Counted from the first letter of the stretch, positions 28,399-37,956 are shown. The stretch is DNA of 64,000 nucleotides from Rivularia sp. PCC 7116 (GCF_000316665.1 NC_019678.1:806001-870000); one strand, 5' to 3'. The notes: generated from the letters alone by a model not told the origin. A program made the numbers and translations.

Positions 28399-29241
28399 AT
28401 GAAACTTCGTAGATTTCACGATGCAAATCTGTTTTATCGGAAAGTTAAGGATTATTTCTTAAAAGAAGAAGTATTGCACAACCTGCAACTAGGAATTTGC
28501 AATAATTTGATAAGTAATCCAAAAATATCTAAAATCAAACCTTATTTATCAGTAGTAGAGGAAGATGGGAATATTATTGCGGTGGCAATGATGATAATTC
28601 CTTATAATTTACTGCTGTCACGCATTAAAAATTTTGCAGCAATAGATATTATCGCTCTCGACTTACAACGGCAATATAAATCGTTAACCAATATAAATGC
28701 ACCTATTCTCGAATCACAAGCATTTGCAGACAAATGGTGTTTGTTAACAAATTCATCTTACAATTTAAAGTTACCGCTGCGTATTTTCAAGCTAGAAACA
28801 GTAGAGTTATTTTTGCAAGCAAAAGGTAATTTCAGAATAGCCACGCAAAACGATAAAGAACTTCTTAAATCATGGCATGACGCTTTTAATTTTGAAGCAT
28901 TAGGAAAGAAAGGTATTGAATCAGATAGCGAAAGCTGGGTTGAAACAGCATTGCAAAAAGGCAAGGCTTATTTATGGCAAGATGAAATACCAGTTTCCAT
29001 TGCTTGTAGTACTCGCTCAACTCCTAATGGTATTGGAATAAGTATGGTTTACACTCCACCGGAATATCGCAAACGAGGTTATGCAGGTGCTTGTGTTGCT
29101 GCTTTAAGCCAAACTTTACTGAATACAGAATACAAATTCTGTTTTTTATTTACTGATTTATCTAATCCCACTTCTAACAAAATATATCAACAAATTGGTT
29201 ATAAACCTGTGGCTGACTGGAGTAATTACGCCTTCTATTAA
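28399..29241 (+). CDS. GNAT-family N-acetyltransferase
   Basis: 280-aa protein. The C-terminal half carries the acetyl-CoA binding motif A in VYTPPEYRKRGYAGACVAALSQTLL (strand, then the RxxGxA loop and helix) and a GNAT closing strand FCFLFTDLSNPTSNKIYQQIGYKPV. The N-terminal 135 residues resemble the degenerate first domain seen in tandem GNAT proteins. Substrate unknown. Start ATG 28399 is the first in frame. Stands alone between the HEPN-like gene (divergent) and the TolB-like pair (convergent). Confidence 0.85.
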   Translation: MKLRRFHDANLFYRKVKDYFLKEEVLHNLQLGICNNLISNPKISKIKPYLSVVEEDGNIIAVAMMIIPYNLLLSRIKNFAAIDIIALDLQRQYKSLTNINAPILESQAFADKWCLLTNSSYNLKLPLRIFKLETVELFLQAKGNFRIATQNDKELLKSWHDAFNFEALGKKGIESDSESWVETALQKGKAYLWQDEIPVSIACSTRSTPNGIGISMVYTPPEYRKRGYAGACVAALSQTLLNTEYKFCFLFTDLSNPTSNKIYQQIGYKPVADWSNYAFY

Positions 29242-29272
29242 ATCTTAAGTAAATAGATAAGAGTTAGATAAC

Positions 29273-29818
29273 TTACTGTGGTTCTTGAGGAATATTTAAA
29301 CGTCTTCCAAATCTGTCATAAACCAAAACATCCCACTGCCCGTTCAAAGTATACTCAAAGGCAATCCTGTTACCGTCGGCACTAATTGTCGGATTTCGGA
29401 CTTCTGCTTGAAGATTACCAGTTAAATTACGTGACTGACGAGTTTCCTTATCGTACAGAAAAATATTGCTTCTTCCCTCCCGAGATGCAGCAAACACAAT
29501 GTATCTAGCGTCTTGAGAAACTGATGGATGACTGGCGATCGCATCAAATGAATTTAGCCCAGGTAAGTTAATTAAATTACGAGTTACCCGATCAAACATA
29601 TAAACATCTTGACTGCCACGACGGTCGCTCGTGTAAACAATATATCTATTAGAAATATGTGGATTTAATTCTGAGGCACCAGAATTAAGACCCCTACCAC
29701 TATTATCAAATGGGTAGCTCAATATACGCGAAGAACTGCAAGCACCCAGTAAACCGAAACTAGCAAATAAACAAATTGAAATTAACTTTTTGGGAATCGG
29801 GAATTGGGAATTGGGCAT
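29273..29818 (-). CDS. TolB-like beta-propeller lipoprotein
   Basis: 181-aa protein with a lipoprotein signal (ISICLFASFGLLGACSSS; acylated Cys27) followed by PD40-type beta-propeller units with the phrases RYIVYTSDRRGSQDVYMFDR, RYIVFAASREGRSNIFLYDK and NRIAFEYTLNGQWDVLVYDR. Predicted periplasmic, membrane-anchored; function unknown. Unusually, the first nine residues MPNSQFPIP are encoded by the heptamer repeat tract that elsewhere in the window is intergenic, so the tract supplies the start codon and part of the signal peptide. Paralogue of the next gene upstream (29883-30446). Confidence 0.8.
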   Translation of the reverse strand: MPNSQFPIPKKLISICLFASFGLLGACSSSRILSYPFDNSGRGLNSGASELNPHISNRYIVYTSDRRGSQDVYMFDRVTRNLINLPGLNSFDAIASHPSVSQDARYIVFAASREGRSNIFLYDKETRQSRNLTGNLQAEVRNPTISADGNRIAFEYTLNGQWDVLVYDRFGRRLNIPQEPQ

Positions 29819-29831
29819 TGGGCATTGGTAA
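29795..29831. repeat. Heptamer repeats overlapping a gene start
   Basis: gggaatt/gggcatt units in tandem, covering the first codons of the downstream lipoprotein gene and the space before it. Confidence 0.8.
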
Positions 29832-29882
29832 TATTTAGAAAATTATAATATTCAATTTTCTTCCCCCTCTTCCCCCTCTACC

Positions 29883-30446
29883 CTACTGCGGGGGCGCACT
29901 CAGTGGGGCACCATTAGGAATATCTAATTCTACATTCGCTCCGCGATCGAGGACTTCAATATCCCATTGACCGCGAATCGTTGTTTCAAATACAACATAT
30001 CTGCCGTCTGGGCTGACGCTGGGATTTCTTACCCAGCCGTTATAGTTTTGGGTCAGAACTTGGGATTGTCCTACGGCACGGTCATAAAGTGCTATTACTG
30101 GTCTACCACGGTCTGTAGTACTGTAGACTATATAACGTCCGGTGTAGCTGAGGCTGGGACTTTCTGCGATGGCATTACGTCGATTCAAACGCGGTGTAGG
30201 AATCAGCTTTTGCTGCTCTAAATCGTACAATAATAATTGCTGAGTACTGCTACGATTCGATACAAATGCTAAAAAGCGACCGTTTCCACTTAAAGTTGGC
30301 TGTTCTTCGGTGTTGCGAGTATTTAGGGAATTAGAACCAATGGGAAGTTCGTTGTAACTACAAGATACTAGTAAACTAATCAAACTAAGACAAAGACTCC
30401 AACGAAATTGTAATTGGAGCCAGAATCCAGGGATAATTTTTTTCAC
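29883..30446 (-). CDS. TolB-like beta-propeller lipoprotein, paralogue
   Basis: 187-aa relative of the adjacent 29273-29818 product. Signal region LCLSLISLLVSCS puts the acylated Cys at 29; PD40 units follow (RFLAFVSNRSSTQQLLLYDL, RYIVYSTTDRGRPVIALYDR, RYVVFETTIRGQWDIEVLDR). Start is GTG 30446 (MKKIIPGF), the only start giving a full signal peptide. Probably a tandem duplication; the two may be co-transcribed with ycf66 upstream (40-base gap). Role unknown. Confidence 0.8.
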   Translation of the reverse strand: MKKIIPGFWLQLQFRWSLCLSLISLLVSCSYNELPIGSNSLNTRNTEEQPTLSGNGRFLAFVSNRSSTQQLLLYDLEQQKLIPTPRLNRRNAIAESPSLSYTGRYIVYSTTDRGRPVIALYDRAVGQSQVLTQNYNGWVRNPSVSPDGRYVVFETTIRGQWDIEVLDRGANVELDIPNGAPLSAPPQ

Positions 30447-30485
30447 CTTAATAAGTTTTCTCTGCTTTTAGCGCCAATCTCCTAA

Positions 30486-31421
30486 TTATTCGTCGTCCAA
30501 TTTTACTTCCGGTGGTTCGTCTTTCTCATCTTCTAAACGAACAATTGGGTTGTAATCTTCATAATCAGTGGGTATGACCTCATCCATTCCACCTCTTTCT
30601 CTTCTGGGGTCTGAATCTCTCCTAGGACGACGCTTTCTTGAAGTTCTAGGTTGAATAATATCTTCTTCACTTCTTGGGCGAGTTGGTCTTTCATTACTCC
30701 GACGAGGTGCTCTTCTTTCTTCGGTAGGAGAATTATCCCAACTATCTATTGGTGGAGAAGATGAATCCCAATCACTTTTTTCCAGCCTTGATGTACTACG
30801 GCTGTTAGTACGCTTGGAACTCGAAATACGGCGACGAGGTGGTCTATCGTCTTCAATTCTCTCTATATCATTACGACGTTCCGGACGACGGGGGGCTGGA
30901 TCGTCATAGTATTCACTACGAGATGCACGACTATCTCTACTTCCGCGAATTTGAGGACGTGGCGGACGTTCTTCTTCATAATACGGGTCATAAGGTAAGG
31001 GATCTCGGTCGTAATCTTCGACCTCAGCACCGTATCTACCCCGATCATCATAATCGTAACGGTCGCTGACATCCCGCTCGCGGTCAACAATTGGAGTGCT
31101 ACGTTTGGCTTGCTGAGTTGCAATACCGCGTAGACGAATGCTTTCATAAGCAAAATATACAGTTGTTCCAACTAGAAGCAGTTGACCAAATTGCAAAATT
31201 GGGTCTAATCGCCAACCTTGAAAAATAAAAATAAAACCGCACAATAAACCGACAGCAGCAAAAAATATATCTTGGTCGCGTGAAAGTTCTGGACGTACAG
31301 TACGCAGAAAATATAGTCCGGCTCCAGCAACAGCTAGAAAAATTCCTAAAATACTTGCTGGGTTAGTTCCTATATTTACCTGAGCCAGAACGCTGGCTGA
31401 GTTCAGCCCATAAGTTAGCAT
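30486..31421 (-). CDS. ycf66: Ycf66 family protein
   Basis: 311 aa. Residues 10-105 match Ycf66: VNIGTNPASILGIFLAVAGAGLYFLRTVRPELSRD, then LLCGFIFIFQGWRLDPILQFGQLLL, giving three or four membrane helices. The family is conserved in cyanobacteria and plastids with no firm function. The C-terminal two thirds are a long, highly charged, Arg/Asp/Pro-rich disordered tail much longer than in plastid homologues. Start ATG 31421. Upstream, toward psbX, lies a region dense with inverted repeats. Confidence 0.9.
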   Translation of the reverse strand: MLTYGLNSASVLAQVNIGTNPASILGIFLAVAGAGLYFLRTVRPELSRDQDIFFAAVGLLCGFIFIFQGWRLDPILQFGQLLLVGTTVYFAYESIRLRGIATQQAKRSTPIVDRERDVSDRYDYDDRGRYGAEVEDYDRDPLPYDPYYEEERPPRPQIRGSRDSRASRSEYYDDPAPRRPERRNDIERIEDDRPPRRRISSSKRTNSRSTSRLEKSDWDSSSPPIDSWDNSPTEERRAPRRSNERPTRPRSEEDIIQPRTSRKRRPRRDSDPRRERGGMDEVIPTDYEDYNPIVRLEDEKDEPPEVKLDDE

Positions 31422-31761
31422 TGTTCTTTTCCCGATATCAAATCTATGTTAGCGACTCACAATTAAAATCGTTTAGCAGCAAGCACATATAAATGTACAG
31501 TAAAGGCGCGAATTGTCTGACTCCTAAACGGAGTTATTCAATACCGCGCCTTGACTAGCGCCATTAAAAGTTTTTTCAGAAGGATAAAACTTTTAAGGGA
31601 ACCTTTGACGTTGTTAATTAAAGTTAACAAGACTAGGCTGGTCAATTAAGTATAGCTCGTACTCTGTATGAGGAATATTTAAAACCTAGTCTGGCTAACA
31701 ATTAGCTAAGGAATTTATTTTATCTTTAAGAAACGCAGTCCTCTACGTTTCTCTAGAAATT
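31422..31761. other. Inverted-repeat-rich spacer between psbX and ycf66
   Basis: No ORF, but four inverted repeats in 270 bases: 31503-31552 (aaggcgcg/cgcgcctt enclosing actcc/ggagt), 31564-31596 (perfect 11 bp ttaaaagtttt/aaaacttttaa), 31623-31699 (13 of 15 matches, gactagg/cctagtc core) and 31745-31771 (acgtttct/agaaacgt), the last overlapping the psbX stop. May hold the psbX 3' end, a ycf66 leader structure, or a separate small RNA. Confidence 0.55.
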
Positions 31762-31881
31762 CTAGAAACGTTGGATTTTATCTCTTTGGCTAATGAAAAT
31801 TAGTGCCACTGTTGCGGGGATAACAACAATTGCACCACCCCAGGCTAAGCTCCAAAGGAAATTTGCTAAAGACGGAGTCAT
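31762..31881 (-). CDS. psbX: Photosystem II protein PsbX
   Basis: 39-aa single-helix subunit of photosystem II, bound near cytochrome b559 and the quinone exchange cavity. The translation opens [20 protein letters not shown] and closes [11 protein letters not shown], matching cyanobacterial PsbX over its whole length, with one membrane helix at about 8-31. ATG 31881 follows aaggttgtaact, an acceptable ribosome site. The gene is too short for ordinary ORF listings. Neighbour of ycf66 on the same strand. Its stop codon lies inside an inverted repeat. Confidence 0.95.
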   Translation of the reverse strand: MTPSLANFLWSLAWGGAIVVIPATVALIFISQRDKIQRF

Positions 31882-32227
31882 AGTTACAACCTTTTTTACA
31901 TAATTCTTTCTAATATTTTAATACCACGAAACGAATCGCAATAAGTCTTAATTGTAAATAGGGCACTCATCAATCAACAATATGCCAGTAAAACTGATTG
32001 AGAAGGAAAAATCGGTACGAATGCGCGCTACAGTCGCAAAGCGGGTTTCTTAGTGAATATTGAACCAGATCGATCTAAGAAAATTATCGGAACCTGCTTG
32101 ATTTGATTCAATCTCGGGCACAGCATCAGAACTCAGCTTCCGATAAAATAATATAAAGATTTCACAAATCTTCAAATATCGCTTTAACTAAGTTATTTTT
32201 TCTTCAGATTAACCATTAATTCAAGCC
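31882..32227. other. Spacer between divergent psbX and yggT
   Basis: Should contain both promoters. A 23-codon plus-strand frame (MPVKLIEKEKSVRMRATVAK) is seen at 31982 but has no support as a gene. No repeats recognised. Confidence 0.35.
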
Positions 32228-32521
32228 ATGAGTACCCTTGACGTAAGCAATTTGATTCTCAGTCTCGTATTAGGACTAATGACGTTTTTATTTATTTTCC
32301 GAATTATTTTAACTTGGTATCCCCAAGCCGAACTGAATCGTTTTCCTTTTAATGTGATTGCAAAACCTACCGAGCCATTTTTAATCGTACTGCGTAAAAT
32401 AGTACCACCTATAGGTGGTGTCGATATTACACCGATTATTTGGGTCGGAATCTTCAGTTTGGCACGGGAAATCCTTTTAGGTCAGCAAGGACTGCTGACC
32501 ATGCTAGCTCGCACTAGCTAA
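32228..32521 (+). CDS. YggT family membrane protein
   Basis: 97-aa protein with two predicted membrane helices ([20 protein letters not shown] and the region [21 protein letters not shown]) around the family motif LTWYP...NPF-like segment [27 protein letters not shown]. Homologous to plastid Ycf19/CCB3-type proteins; in cyanobacteria a role in cytochrome b6f or cell-division related membrane organisation has been proposed, not proven. Its stop codon overlaps the accC stop by four bases on the opposite strand. Confidence 0.9.
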   Translation: MSTLDVSNLILSLVLGLMTFLFIFRIILTWYPQAELNRFPFNVIAKPTEPFLIVLRKIVPPIGGVDITPIIWVGIFSLAREILLGQQGLLTMLARTS

Positions 32522-33867
32522 AGTGAATTGTTTATTTCTTGAATAAAATTGGTGTAGACATTGCCTTCCAAAAACTGGGGAATATCCATAACTTTCTGAT
32601 GAAAGCCAACTGTTGTGGTCAGTCCAGTAATGGCACATTCTCTTAGAGCGCGTTTCATCCGATTGATGGCGGTGGCACGATCTGGAGCCCAGACAATTAA
32701 CTTTGCTATTAACGAGTCATAGTAAGGAGGAATTTGGTAGTCGGTGTAAATATGGGAATCAATACGAACACCAGGACCTCCAGGGGGAAGATAGCCGCTG
32801 ATTTTTCCGGGGCAGGGACGAAAATCGAGATCGGGGTCTTCAGCATTGATCCGACATTCAATTGCATGACCTCGCAAAACAACTTGTTCTTGAGTGACGC
32901 TAAGTTTTTCCCCCATAGCAACGCGGATTTGTTCGGCTACTAAATCAATACCGGTAATCATTTCCGTTACAGGATGTTCAACCTGAATCCTGGTATTCAT
33001 TTCCATAAAGTAGAAATCACCAGATTTGTCAAGCAAAAATTCCACCGTACCCGCACCGGTGTAATTAATATATTTGGCAGCTTTTACCGCAGCGTCCCCC
33101 ATTCTCTGCCGTAATTCTTCATCGAGCGCCGGACTCGGAGCTTCTTCAAGAAGTTTTTGATTGCGCCGTTGAATCGAACAATCACGCTCGCCTAAATGAA
33201 TTACATTGCCGTGATTGTCCGCTAAAATTTGAAACTCTATATGACGAGGACGTTCGATAAATTTTTCTAGATAAACCCCTCCATTTCCGAATGCAGCTTC
33301 AGCTTCTCCTTGTGCTGCTCGAAAAGACTTAGTAAATTCCTCTTGCGATCGCACTAAGCGCATACCTCTGCCACCACCACCCGCAGTGGCTTTAATCATC
33401 ACCGGATAACCAATTTCTGCTGCTGTTTTCAAACCTTCTTCTTCAGAAGACAGCAGACCATTGCTACCCGGAACCGTCGGAACGCCTGCTTTTTGCATGG
33501 TGTCCTTAGCTGTAGATTTATCCCCCATCCTGCGAATCGCTTCTGGTGAGGCACCGATAAAAGCGATATGATGGTCGGCGCAAATTTCCGCAAAACGAGC
33601 ATTTTCGGCTAGGAATCCATAACCAGGATGAATCGCGCTAGCATTACGCGTTAGTGCAGCAGCAATAATATTGGGGATGTTTAAATAACTTTTGCTGCTT
33701 GCAGCATCACCGATGCAAACTGCCTCATCAGCAAGCTGGACGTGAAGAGCATTACGGTCAATATTTGAATGTACTGCAACAGTCGCAATTCCCATTTCCT
33801 CACAAGCACGAAGAACGCGAAGTGCTATTTCCCCTCGATTAGCAATTAATATTTTGTCAAAATTCAT
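32518..33867 (-). CDS. accC: Acetyl-CoA carboxylase biotin carboxylase subunit
   Basis: ATP-grasp enzyme that carboxylates biotin on BCCP, first half-reaction of acetyl-CoA carboxylase in fatty acid synthesis. The 449-aa protein carries [12 protein letters not shown] (ATP-binding glycine loop), [27 protein letters not shown], and [24 protein letters not shown] with the catalytic Glu/Arg residues; length and order are standard. Starts [17 protein letters not shown] at ATG 33867. Converges with yggT with a four-base overlap and no terminator between. Confidence 0.97.
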   Translation of the reverse strand: MNFDKILIANRGEIALRVLRACEEMGIATVAVHSNIDRNALHVQLADEAVCIGDAASSKSYLNIPNIIAAALTRNASAIHPGYGFLAENARFAEICADHHIAFIGASPEAIRRMGDKSTAKDTMQKAGVPTVPGSNGLLSSEEEGLKTAAEIGYPVMIKATAGGGGRGMRLVRSQEEFTKSFRAAQGEAEAAFGNGGVYLEKFIERPRHIEFQILADNHGNVIHLGERDCSIQRRNQKLLEEAPSPALDEELRQRMGDAAVKAAKYINYTGAGTVEFLLDKSGDFYFMEMNTRIQVEHPVTEMITGIDLVAEQIRVAMGEKLSVTQEQVVLRGHAIECRINAEDPDLDFRPCPGKISGYLPPGGPGVRIDSHIYTDYQIPPYYDSLIAKLIVWAPDRATAINRMKRALRECAITGLTTTVGFHQKVMDIPQFLEGNVYTNFIQEINNSL

Positions 33868-34354
33868 GTTTGTAATTTCTATATCTTTCCTATAGATTGA
33901 TAATTTTTGATGCCAAACCTCGAACTAAGAATCAACTTTATTTCAAAATTTGACAATAAATTTGCGTGCTTTGTTAATAGAACCCTCAGCTATAACGAAC
34001 TACCCATAAGGCATTTTAAATAGATTGTTTGACTAAGTTAACGCAAGCAGTATTAAGAAATAACTCAGAAAGTTAATCATTATACGCATCAATCGATAAT
34101 TTGAGACATCTAATGACCATAAACACGAAGATAGCTTCTACGCTTATTTAAGAGCGCCGTTCTTAATATGACCTGAGTTATATTTAATTTCTGTGAGCCA
34201 GTTATCCCAATTTGCCTTTGCTAAGCAGCAACGCCAGATAATCATCTTTTTTCTCAATACAACAATTTCTGACTCACAGGTTTAGCCACTTACTATATTT
34301 TTTTTGTTGTGCTATACTTCATTCCTAGATAAAAGATAAATAAAAATCTATCAT
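33868..34354. other. Spacer upstream of accC
   Basis: Divergent spacer holding presumed promoters for accC and tRNA-Leu. Nothing else recognised. Confidence 0.35.
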
Positions 34355-34436
34355 GCGGATGTGGCGGAATTGGTATACGCGCACGCTTGAGGGGCGTGTG
34401 GCCTTGGCCTTGCGAGTTCGAGTCTCGCCATCCGCA
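34355..34436 (+). tRNA. trnL-GAG: tRNA-Leu(GAG)
   Basis: 82-nt class II tRNA. Acceptor gcggatg pairs with catccgc, discriminator A, anticodon stem cacgc/gcgtg with loop ttgaggg giving anticodon GAG, long variable arm, and T-arm gcgagttcgagtctcgc. CCA not encoded. A T-run follows at once. Confidence 0.97.
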
Positions 34437-34628
34437 TTTTTTTCTTGGATATTTATAATAAGCCATTAGGGATTGACAACCTGGAGGAATTAATGATGAG
34501 TAAGAAGCAGATCCCCGCTCTGCAACCGCTACTCCCTACTCCCTAATTTGTATTTGCTACTCATTACCCATGACCTGGCATTTTGTGCTTTGATAGAATG
34601 GCGGTAAAGTATTGTTAAGAGCAAAGCA

Positions 34629-35237
34629 TTGACTGCAACTTTTTCACAGCAAAATGATTTAGCTTTACCTTGCTCGTGGCATAGATTAAATTCTATTTGG
34701 CAAGGTGGAGAAGAGGTAGTTCAACAAGGTTTGCCTCACAATCGGCTAGCACCAGCTTGGCAGCTATTGCTGTTGGGTGATGGTTCTCCAACGCGACATT
34801 TGAAATTGCTGACGGGTGAAGCCACAGAAGTAGATGTTATTGATATGTCATTAATTGGCATGGATTCGGATAATGCTCCCGATTTGATGCAGGTAGTGCC
34901 TGGTCCTAGGTTGCGAAGACAAGTTTGGTTGCGTACTGCTAGCGGTCAAATTTTGGCATATGCAACTTCATGGTGGGAAGCATCTCATGTCGATGAATAT
35001 TTGCAAAATCGTTCGTTAACGATTTGGGCAAGTTTAGCTCGTCTTCGTACTGAATTGTATCGAGATATTCAAGGAATTTACTACGGCGATTCGACCGAAT
35101 TAGAACTAGGATTTAATCAAAAAGGTCCTTTTTGGGGAAGGCACTATTTATTTTGGCATCACGGACAGCCTTTAACGTTGATTTATGAGGTTTTTTCGCC
35201 TTATTTGACTAAATATTTGGGAAATACCAAACTCTAG
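34629..35237 (+). CDS. Chorismate lyase, cyanobacterial type
   Basis: 202-aa member of the DUF98/chorismate lyase-like fold (PF01947 by recall). Characteristic segments are WQLLLLGDGSPTRHLKLLTG near residue 45, RRQVWLRTASGQILAYATSWW in the middle and the closing RHYLFWHHGQPLTLIYEVFSP. In cyanobacteria this enzyme makes 4-hydroxybenzoate from chorismate for plastoquinone. Start is TTG 34629 (MTATFSQQ); no ATG gives a complete domain. Followed by a perfect 9-bp hairpin at 35294-35320. Confidence 0.85.
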   Translation: MTATFSQQNDLALPCSWHRLNSIWQGGEEVVQQGLPHNRLAPAWQLLLLGDGSPTRHLKLLTGEATEVDVIDMSLIGMDSDNAPDLMQVVPGPRLRRQVWLRTASGQILAYATSWWEASHVDEYLQNRSLTIWASLARLRTELYRDIQGIYYGDSTELELGFNQKGPFWGRHYLFWHHGQPLTLIYEVFSPYLTKYLGNTKL

Positions 35238-36222
35238 CTGTACTATTCTTTGCTTGAACTTGTTTTCTCTTTTTTTAGTCATAGAGAACAATATTCCACG
35301 AAGCCAATTAATTCGTGGAAATAAGCATTACAACAATATTAAAAATTTGATCTCAATACAAAAGTTCATTATTATCAGCTTTTGTAGTGATGATTTTTAA
35401 GGTTAGAGATTTGTAGCGCTGAGTAAAGGGTAAGACCCCTTGTTTAGTGATTATAAATCAGCAATCAAAATATAATATCCAATGCCAATCTGTATAGAAT
35501 TTTGTCGAGCTAATTTATAATTTGCACGCATCTCCACTAACTGAAACGTTTGTTTTGTAAATCAAATATTCCATATGTTCAAACTCTCGGCTACTCTTAT
35601 TTTGAGATTGAAGCTTTCGCCAGTTGGTTCTCAAGTAAATAGATGGCGAACTTAAATAACTTGCAAAATTTCAAGCAGTATCCGGACTTGAGTATTCTAT
35701 AGAAACGCAGCAGGGATATCTTCATACATCTACATAGAAGAATAGCCATAAGCACTTTTTTCGATTACTTTGATAAGTTTGAGAATACAAAATTTCCATT
35801 TTTGTCAAAACGGTGAAAACACTATTTTGCAGTGATTTCACACTATAGACTAGTCTCAAAACAAAGAAGTAAAGAATATATAGGCATGTCTTTTTAGGTA
35901 ATTTTCTTAGACATATTTTAGATTGGGGTAGTGTTTGGTTGTAATAGTAGTGTTAAACTTGCTGCGGAGGTGGATATAAAAGCCCGAAAGATTGTAGTGA
36001 AAAGAAGCAATATAATGTTTGGTACTTTAAACTACGTTATCCGGAGTTGAATAATATAGAAAGTCTGTAAGATGCCAATGGTGATTTGATTGTAAAAGTA
36101 CTATCATCTTATGAGATTTATTTTCTGAGTGTAATCAGCAACCCTAGATATAAAAAGTAATTTTTGGTTAGCTGTACCAATAAAGCAATTGAAAAGTTCG
36201 GTTTTATGAGGTATTGGTTTCA
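35238..36222. other. 1-kb spacer with hairpin and possible relic
   Basis: 35294-35320 is a perfect hairpin (ttccacgaa/ttcgtggaa), likely the end of the chorismate lyase transcript. Around 35999-36160 a plus-strand frame reads QYNVWYFKLRYPELNNIESL, a TAA, then DANGDLIVKVLSSYEIYFLS, which looks like part of a dead gene of unknown family. Nothing else supported. Confidence 0.45.
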
Positions 36223-37956
36223 ATGACACTGCCTGTCGTGTCTATTTCTGGTAAGAAAAAAAAGAAACCGTCTTTAGTTTTGACGCTTTCTGGAGCGGGT
36301 TTATTAATTGGTGGTGGAATAGCTGCTTACTGGCTTTTTACTCAGGGAAAACCTTTGTCTAGAGATTTGCCTGTAGGTGCGAATATTATTCCCCAAGATG
36401 CCCTATTTACGGTTTCTTTGAGTACGGATTCAAGTCAGTGGGAAAAACTGCGCTCTTTTGGGACTAAAGAAAGTCAAGCCGCACTGGATCAAAATTTGAT
36501 TCAGTGGCGCGATCGCTTTCTGGCAAAAGAAGGTTTTGATTTCAAAAAAGATGTAAGTCCTTGGGTTGGGGATCAAGTAACTATTGCTATTTTAGCTCCC
36601 AAAGCCCCAGTAACTGCATCTAAACCAGTAGCTAGCGATGGGAAATTAGCCACCGTAGAACAGTCGCTGGTAATGGTTTTACCAATCAAAGACCAAAACA
36701 AAATTCAAACAGCCTTGGCGCAACCAAAAGCCCTGAAAGGAAAATGGGTTGACCGAGAATATGAAGGTATTACGATTAAAGAAGCACAAACAAATTCGGG
36801 AGAAAAGTTATCTACAGCAGTAATTGAAGAACGTTTCCTGGTTATTGCAGATAATCCCAAAGCTACTGAAAGAACGATTAAAGCTTATAAAGGCAAAGCT
36901 ACCCTAGCAGCAAGTAAGGGTTTTGCCAAACATTTACCTAAAATAGCAACTTATCAGCCCCTGGCTCAATTTTACGTTAATGTTCCATCAGCGGCTCAAA
37001 TTGCCAGTACAACTTCTGCTAAACGTCGTTTACCAGCGCAAGTTTTAGCACAGTTAAAAAATAATAAAGGCTTAGCCGGAACTGTTAGTTTAGAACCTCA
37101 AGGATTGCGTATCAAAGGAGTCTCTTGGTTGAAGCCGAGCAGCCGAAGAGTGTTGGCAGTAGAAAATAAAGCTAATACTATGACTACTCGGTTACCAGAA
37201 TCTACTCTAATGATGTTTTCTGGTGGCAACCTGCGTAGGTTATGGGCTGATTACGTTTTGACTTCACAGAAAAATCCTCTTTCACCAGTGAAGCCAGAAA
37301 AATTAAGAAAAGGATTTAAAAACCTTAGCGGTTTAGATTTAGATCGAGATTTACTTAGCTGGATGGGAGGCGAATTTGCTGTATCTGTTGTTCCCCAAAC
37401 TCCAAATACAGAATTTCCCCAAGATGTCCGCGCTGCTTTAGTGTTTATGGTACAAGCTAGCGATAGGCGCAAAGCGGAAGCATCAATGAAGCAGTTAGAT
37501 GATGCGATGAGAAATCAGTACCAATTTAAAATTAAAGAAGATAAAGTTGGTCAAGTGCCAGTTACTAGGTGGATTGGACCTTCGGGAACTTTAACTGCTA
37601 CCCACGGTTGGTTAGAAGAAGATATTGCTTTTTTAACCTTGGGGACTCCGATTAGCGATAAAATTATTCCCAAACCAAAAAATATATTAGCTAAGGCTGG
37701 TTTATTCCAGAAAGCAGTGCCATCAGAACTTAATCCTATAAGTACTCAATTTTTCTTGGATATGGAAGGTGCGGCAAAAAACTTTTCTTTACCGGCTTTA
37801 TTTCCGAATCAACAGAGTTTTCTTAATGCGATCAATTCGGTAGGTGTAACAAGCGCGGTAAGCGATAGTCGGACTACTCGCTATGATATCTTGCTCAAGT
37901 TAAAGGAAGGCGATCGACCAGTTGAGCTTCCCAATGCCGAAGAGAAGAGCGAGTAG
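36223..37956 (+). CDS. DUF3352 domain-containing protein
   Basis: 577-aa cyanobacterial protein of unknown function. A lysine-rich start (SGKKKKKP) precedes a membrane helix (LVLTLSGAGLLIGGGIAAYWLF, about 16-37); the remainder is predicted outside the cytoplasmic face and matches the DUF3352 pattern (PQDALFTVSLSTDSSQWEKL, WVGDQVTIAIL, TMTTRLPESTLMMFSGGNL, LLSWMGGEFAVSVVP). I take ATG 36223 as start; TTG 36214 would add three residues. Followed closely by ccsA in the same direction, possibly co-transcribed. Confidence 0.8.
   Translation: MTLPVVSISGKKKKKPSLVLTLSGAGLLIGGGIAAYWLFTQGKPLSRDLPVGANIIPQDALFTVSLSTDSSQWEKLRSFGTKESQAALDQNLIQWRDRFLAKEGFDFKKDVSPWVGDQVTIAILAPKAPVTASKPVASDGKLATVEQSLVMVLPIKDQNKIQTALAQPKALKGKWVDREYEGITIKEAQTNSGEKLSTAVIEERFLVIADNPKATERTIKAYKGKATLAASKGFAKHLPKIATYQPLAQFYVNVPSAAQIASTTSAKRRLPAQVLAQLKNNKGLAGTVSLEPQGLRIKGVSWLKPSSRRVLAVENKANTMTTRLPESTLMMFSGGNLRRLWADYVLTSQKNPLSPVKPEKLRKGFKNLSGLDLDRDLLSWMGGEFAVSVVPQTPNTEFPQDVRAALVFMVQASDRRKAEASMKQLDDAMRNQYQFKIKEDKVGQVPVTRWIGPSGTLTATHGWLEEDIAFLTLGTPISDKIIPKPKNILAKAGLFQKAVPSELNPISTQFFLDMEGAAKNFSLPALFPNQQSFLNAINSVGVTSAVSDSRTTRYDILLKLKEGDRPVELPNAEEKSE

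Noticed and set aside
29273-30446. TolB of the Tol-Pal system
   Set aside because: Proteins are less than half the usual TolB length, are lipoproteins, and no tolQRA or pal genes are near.
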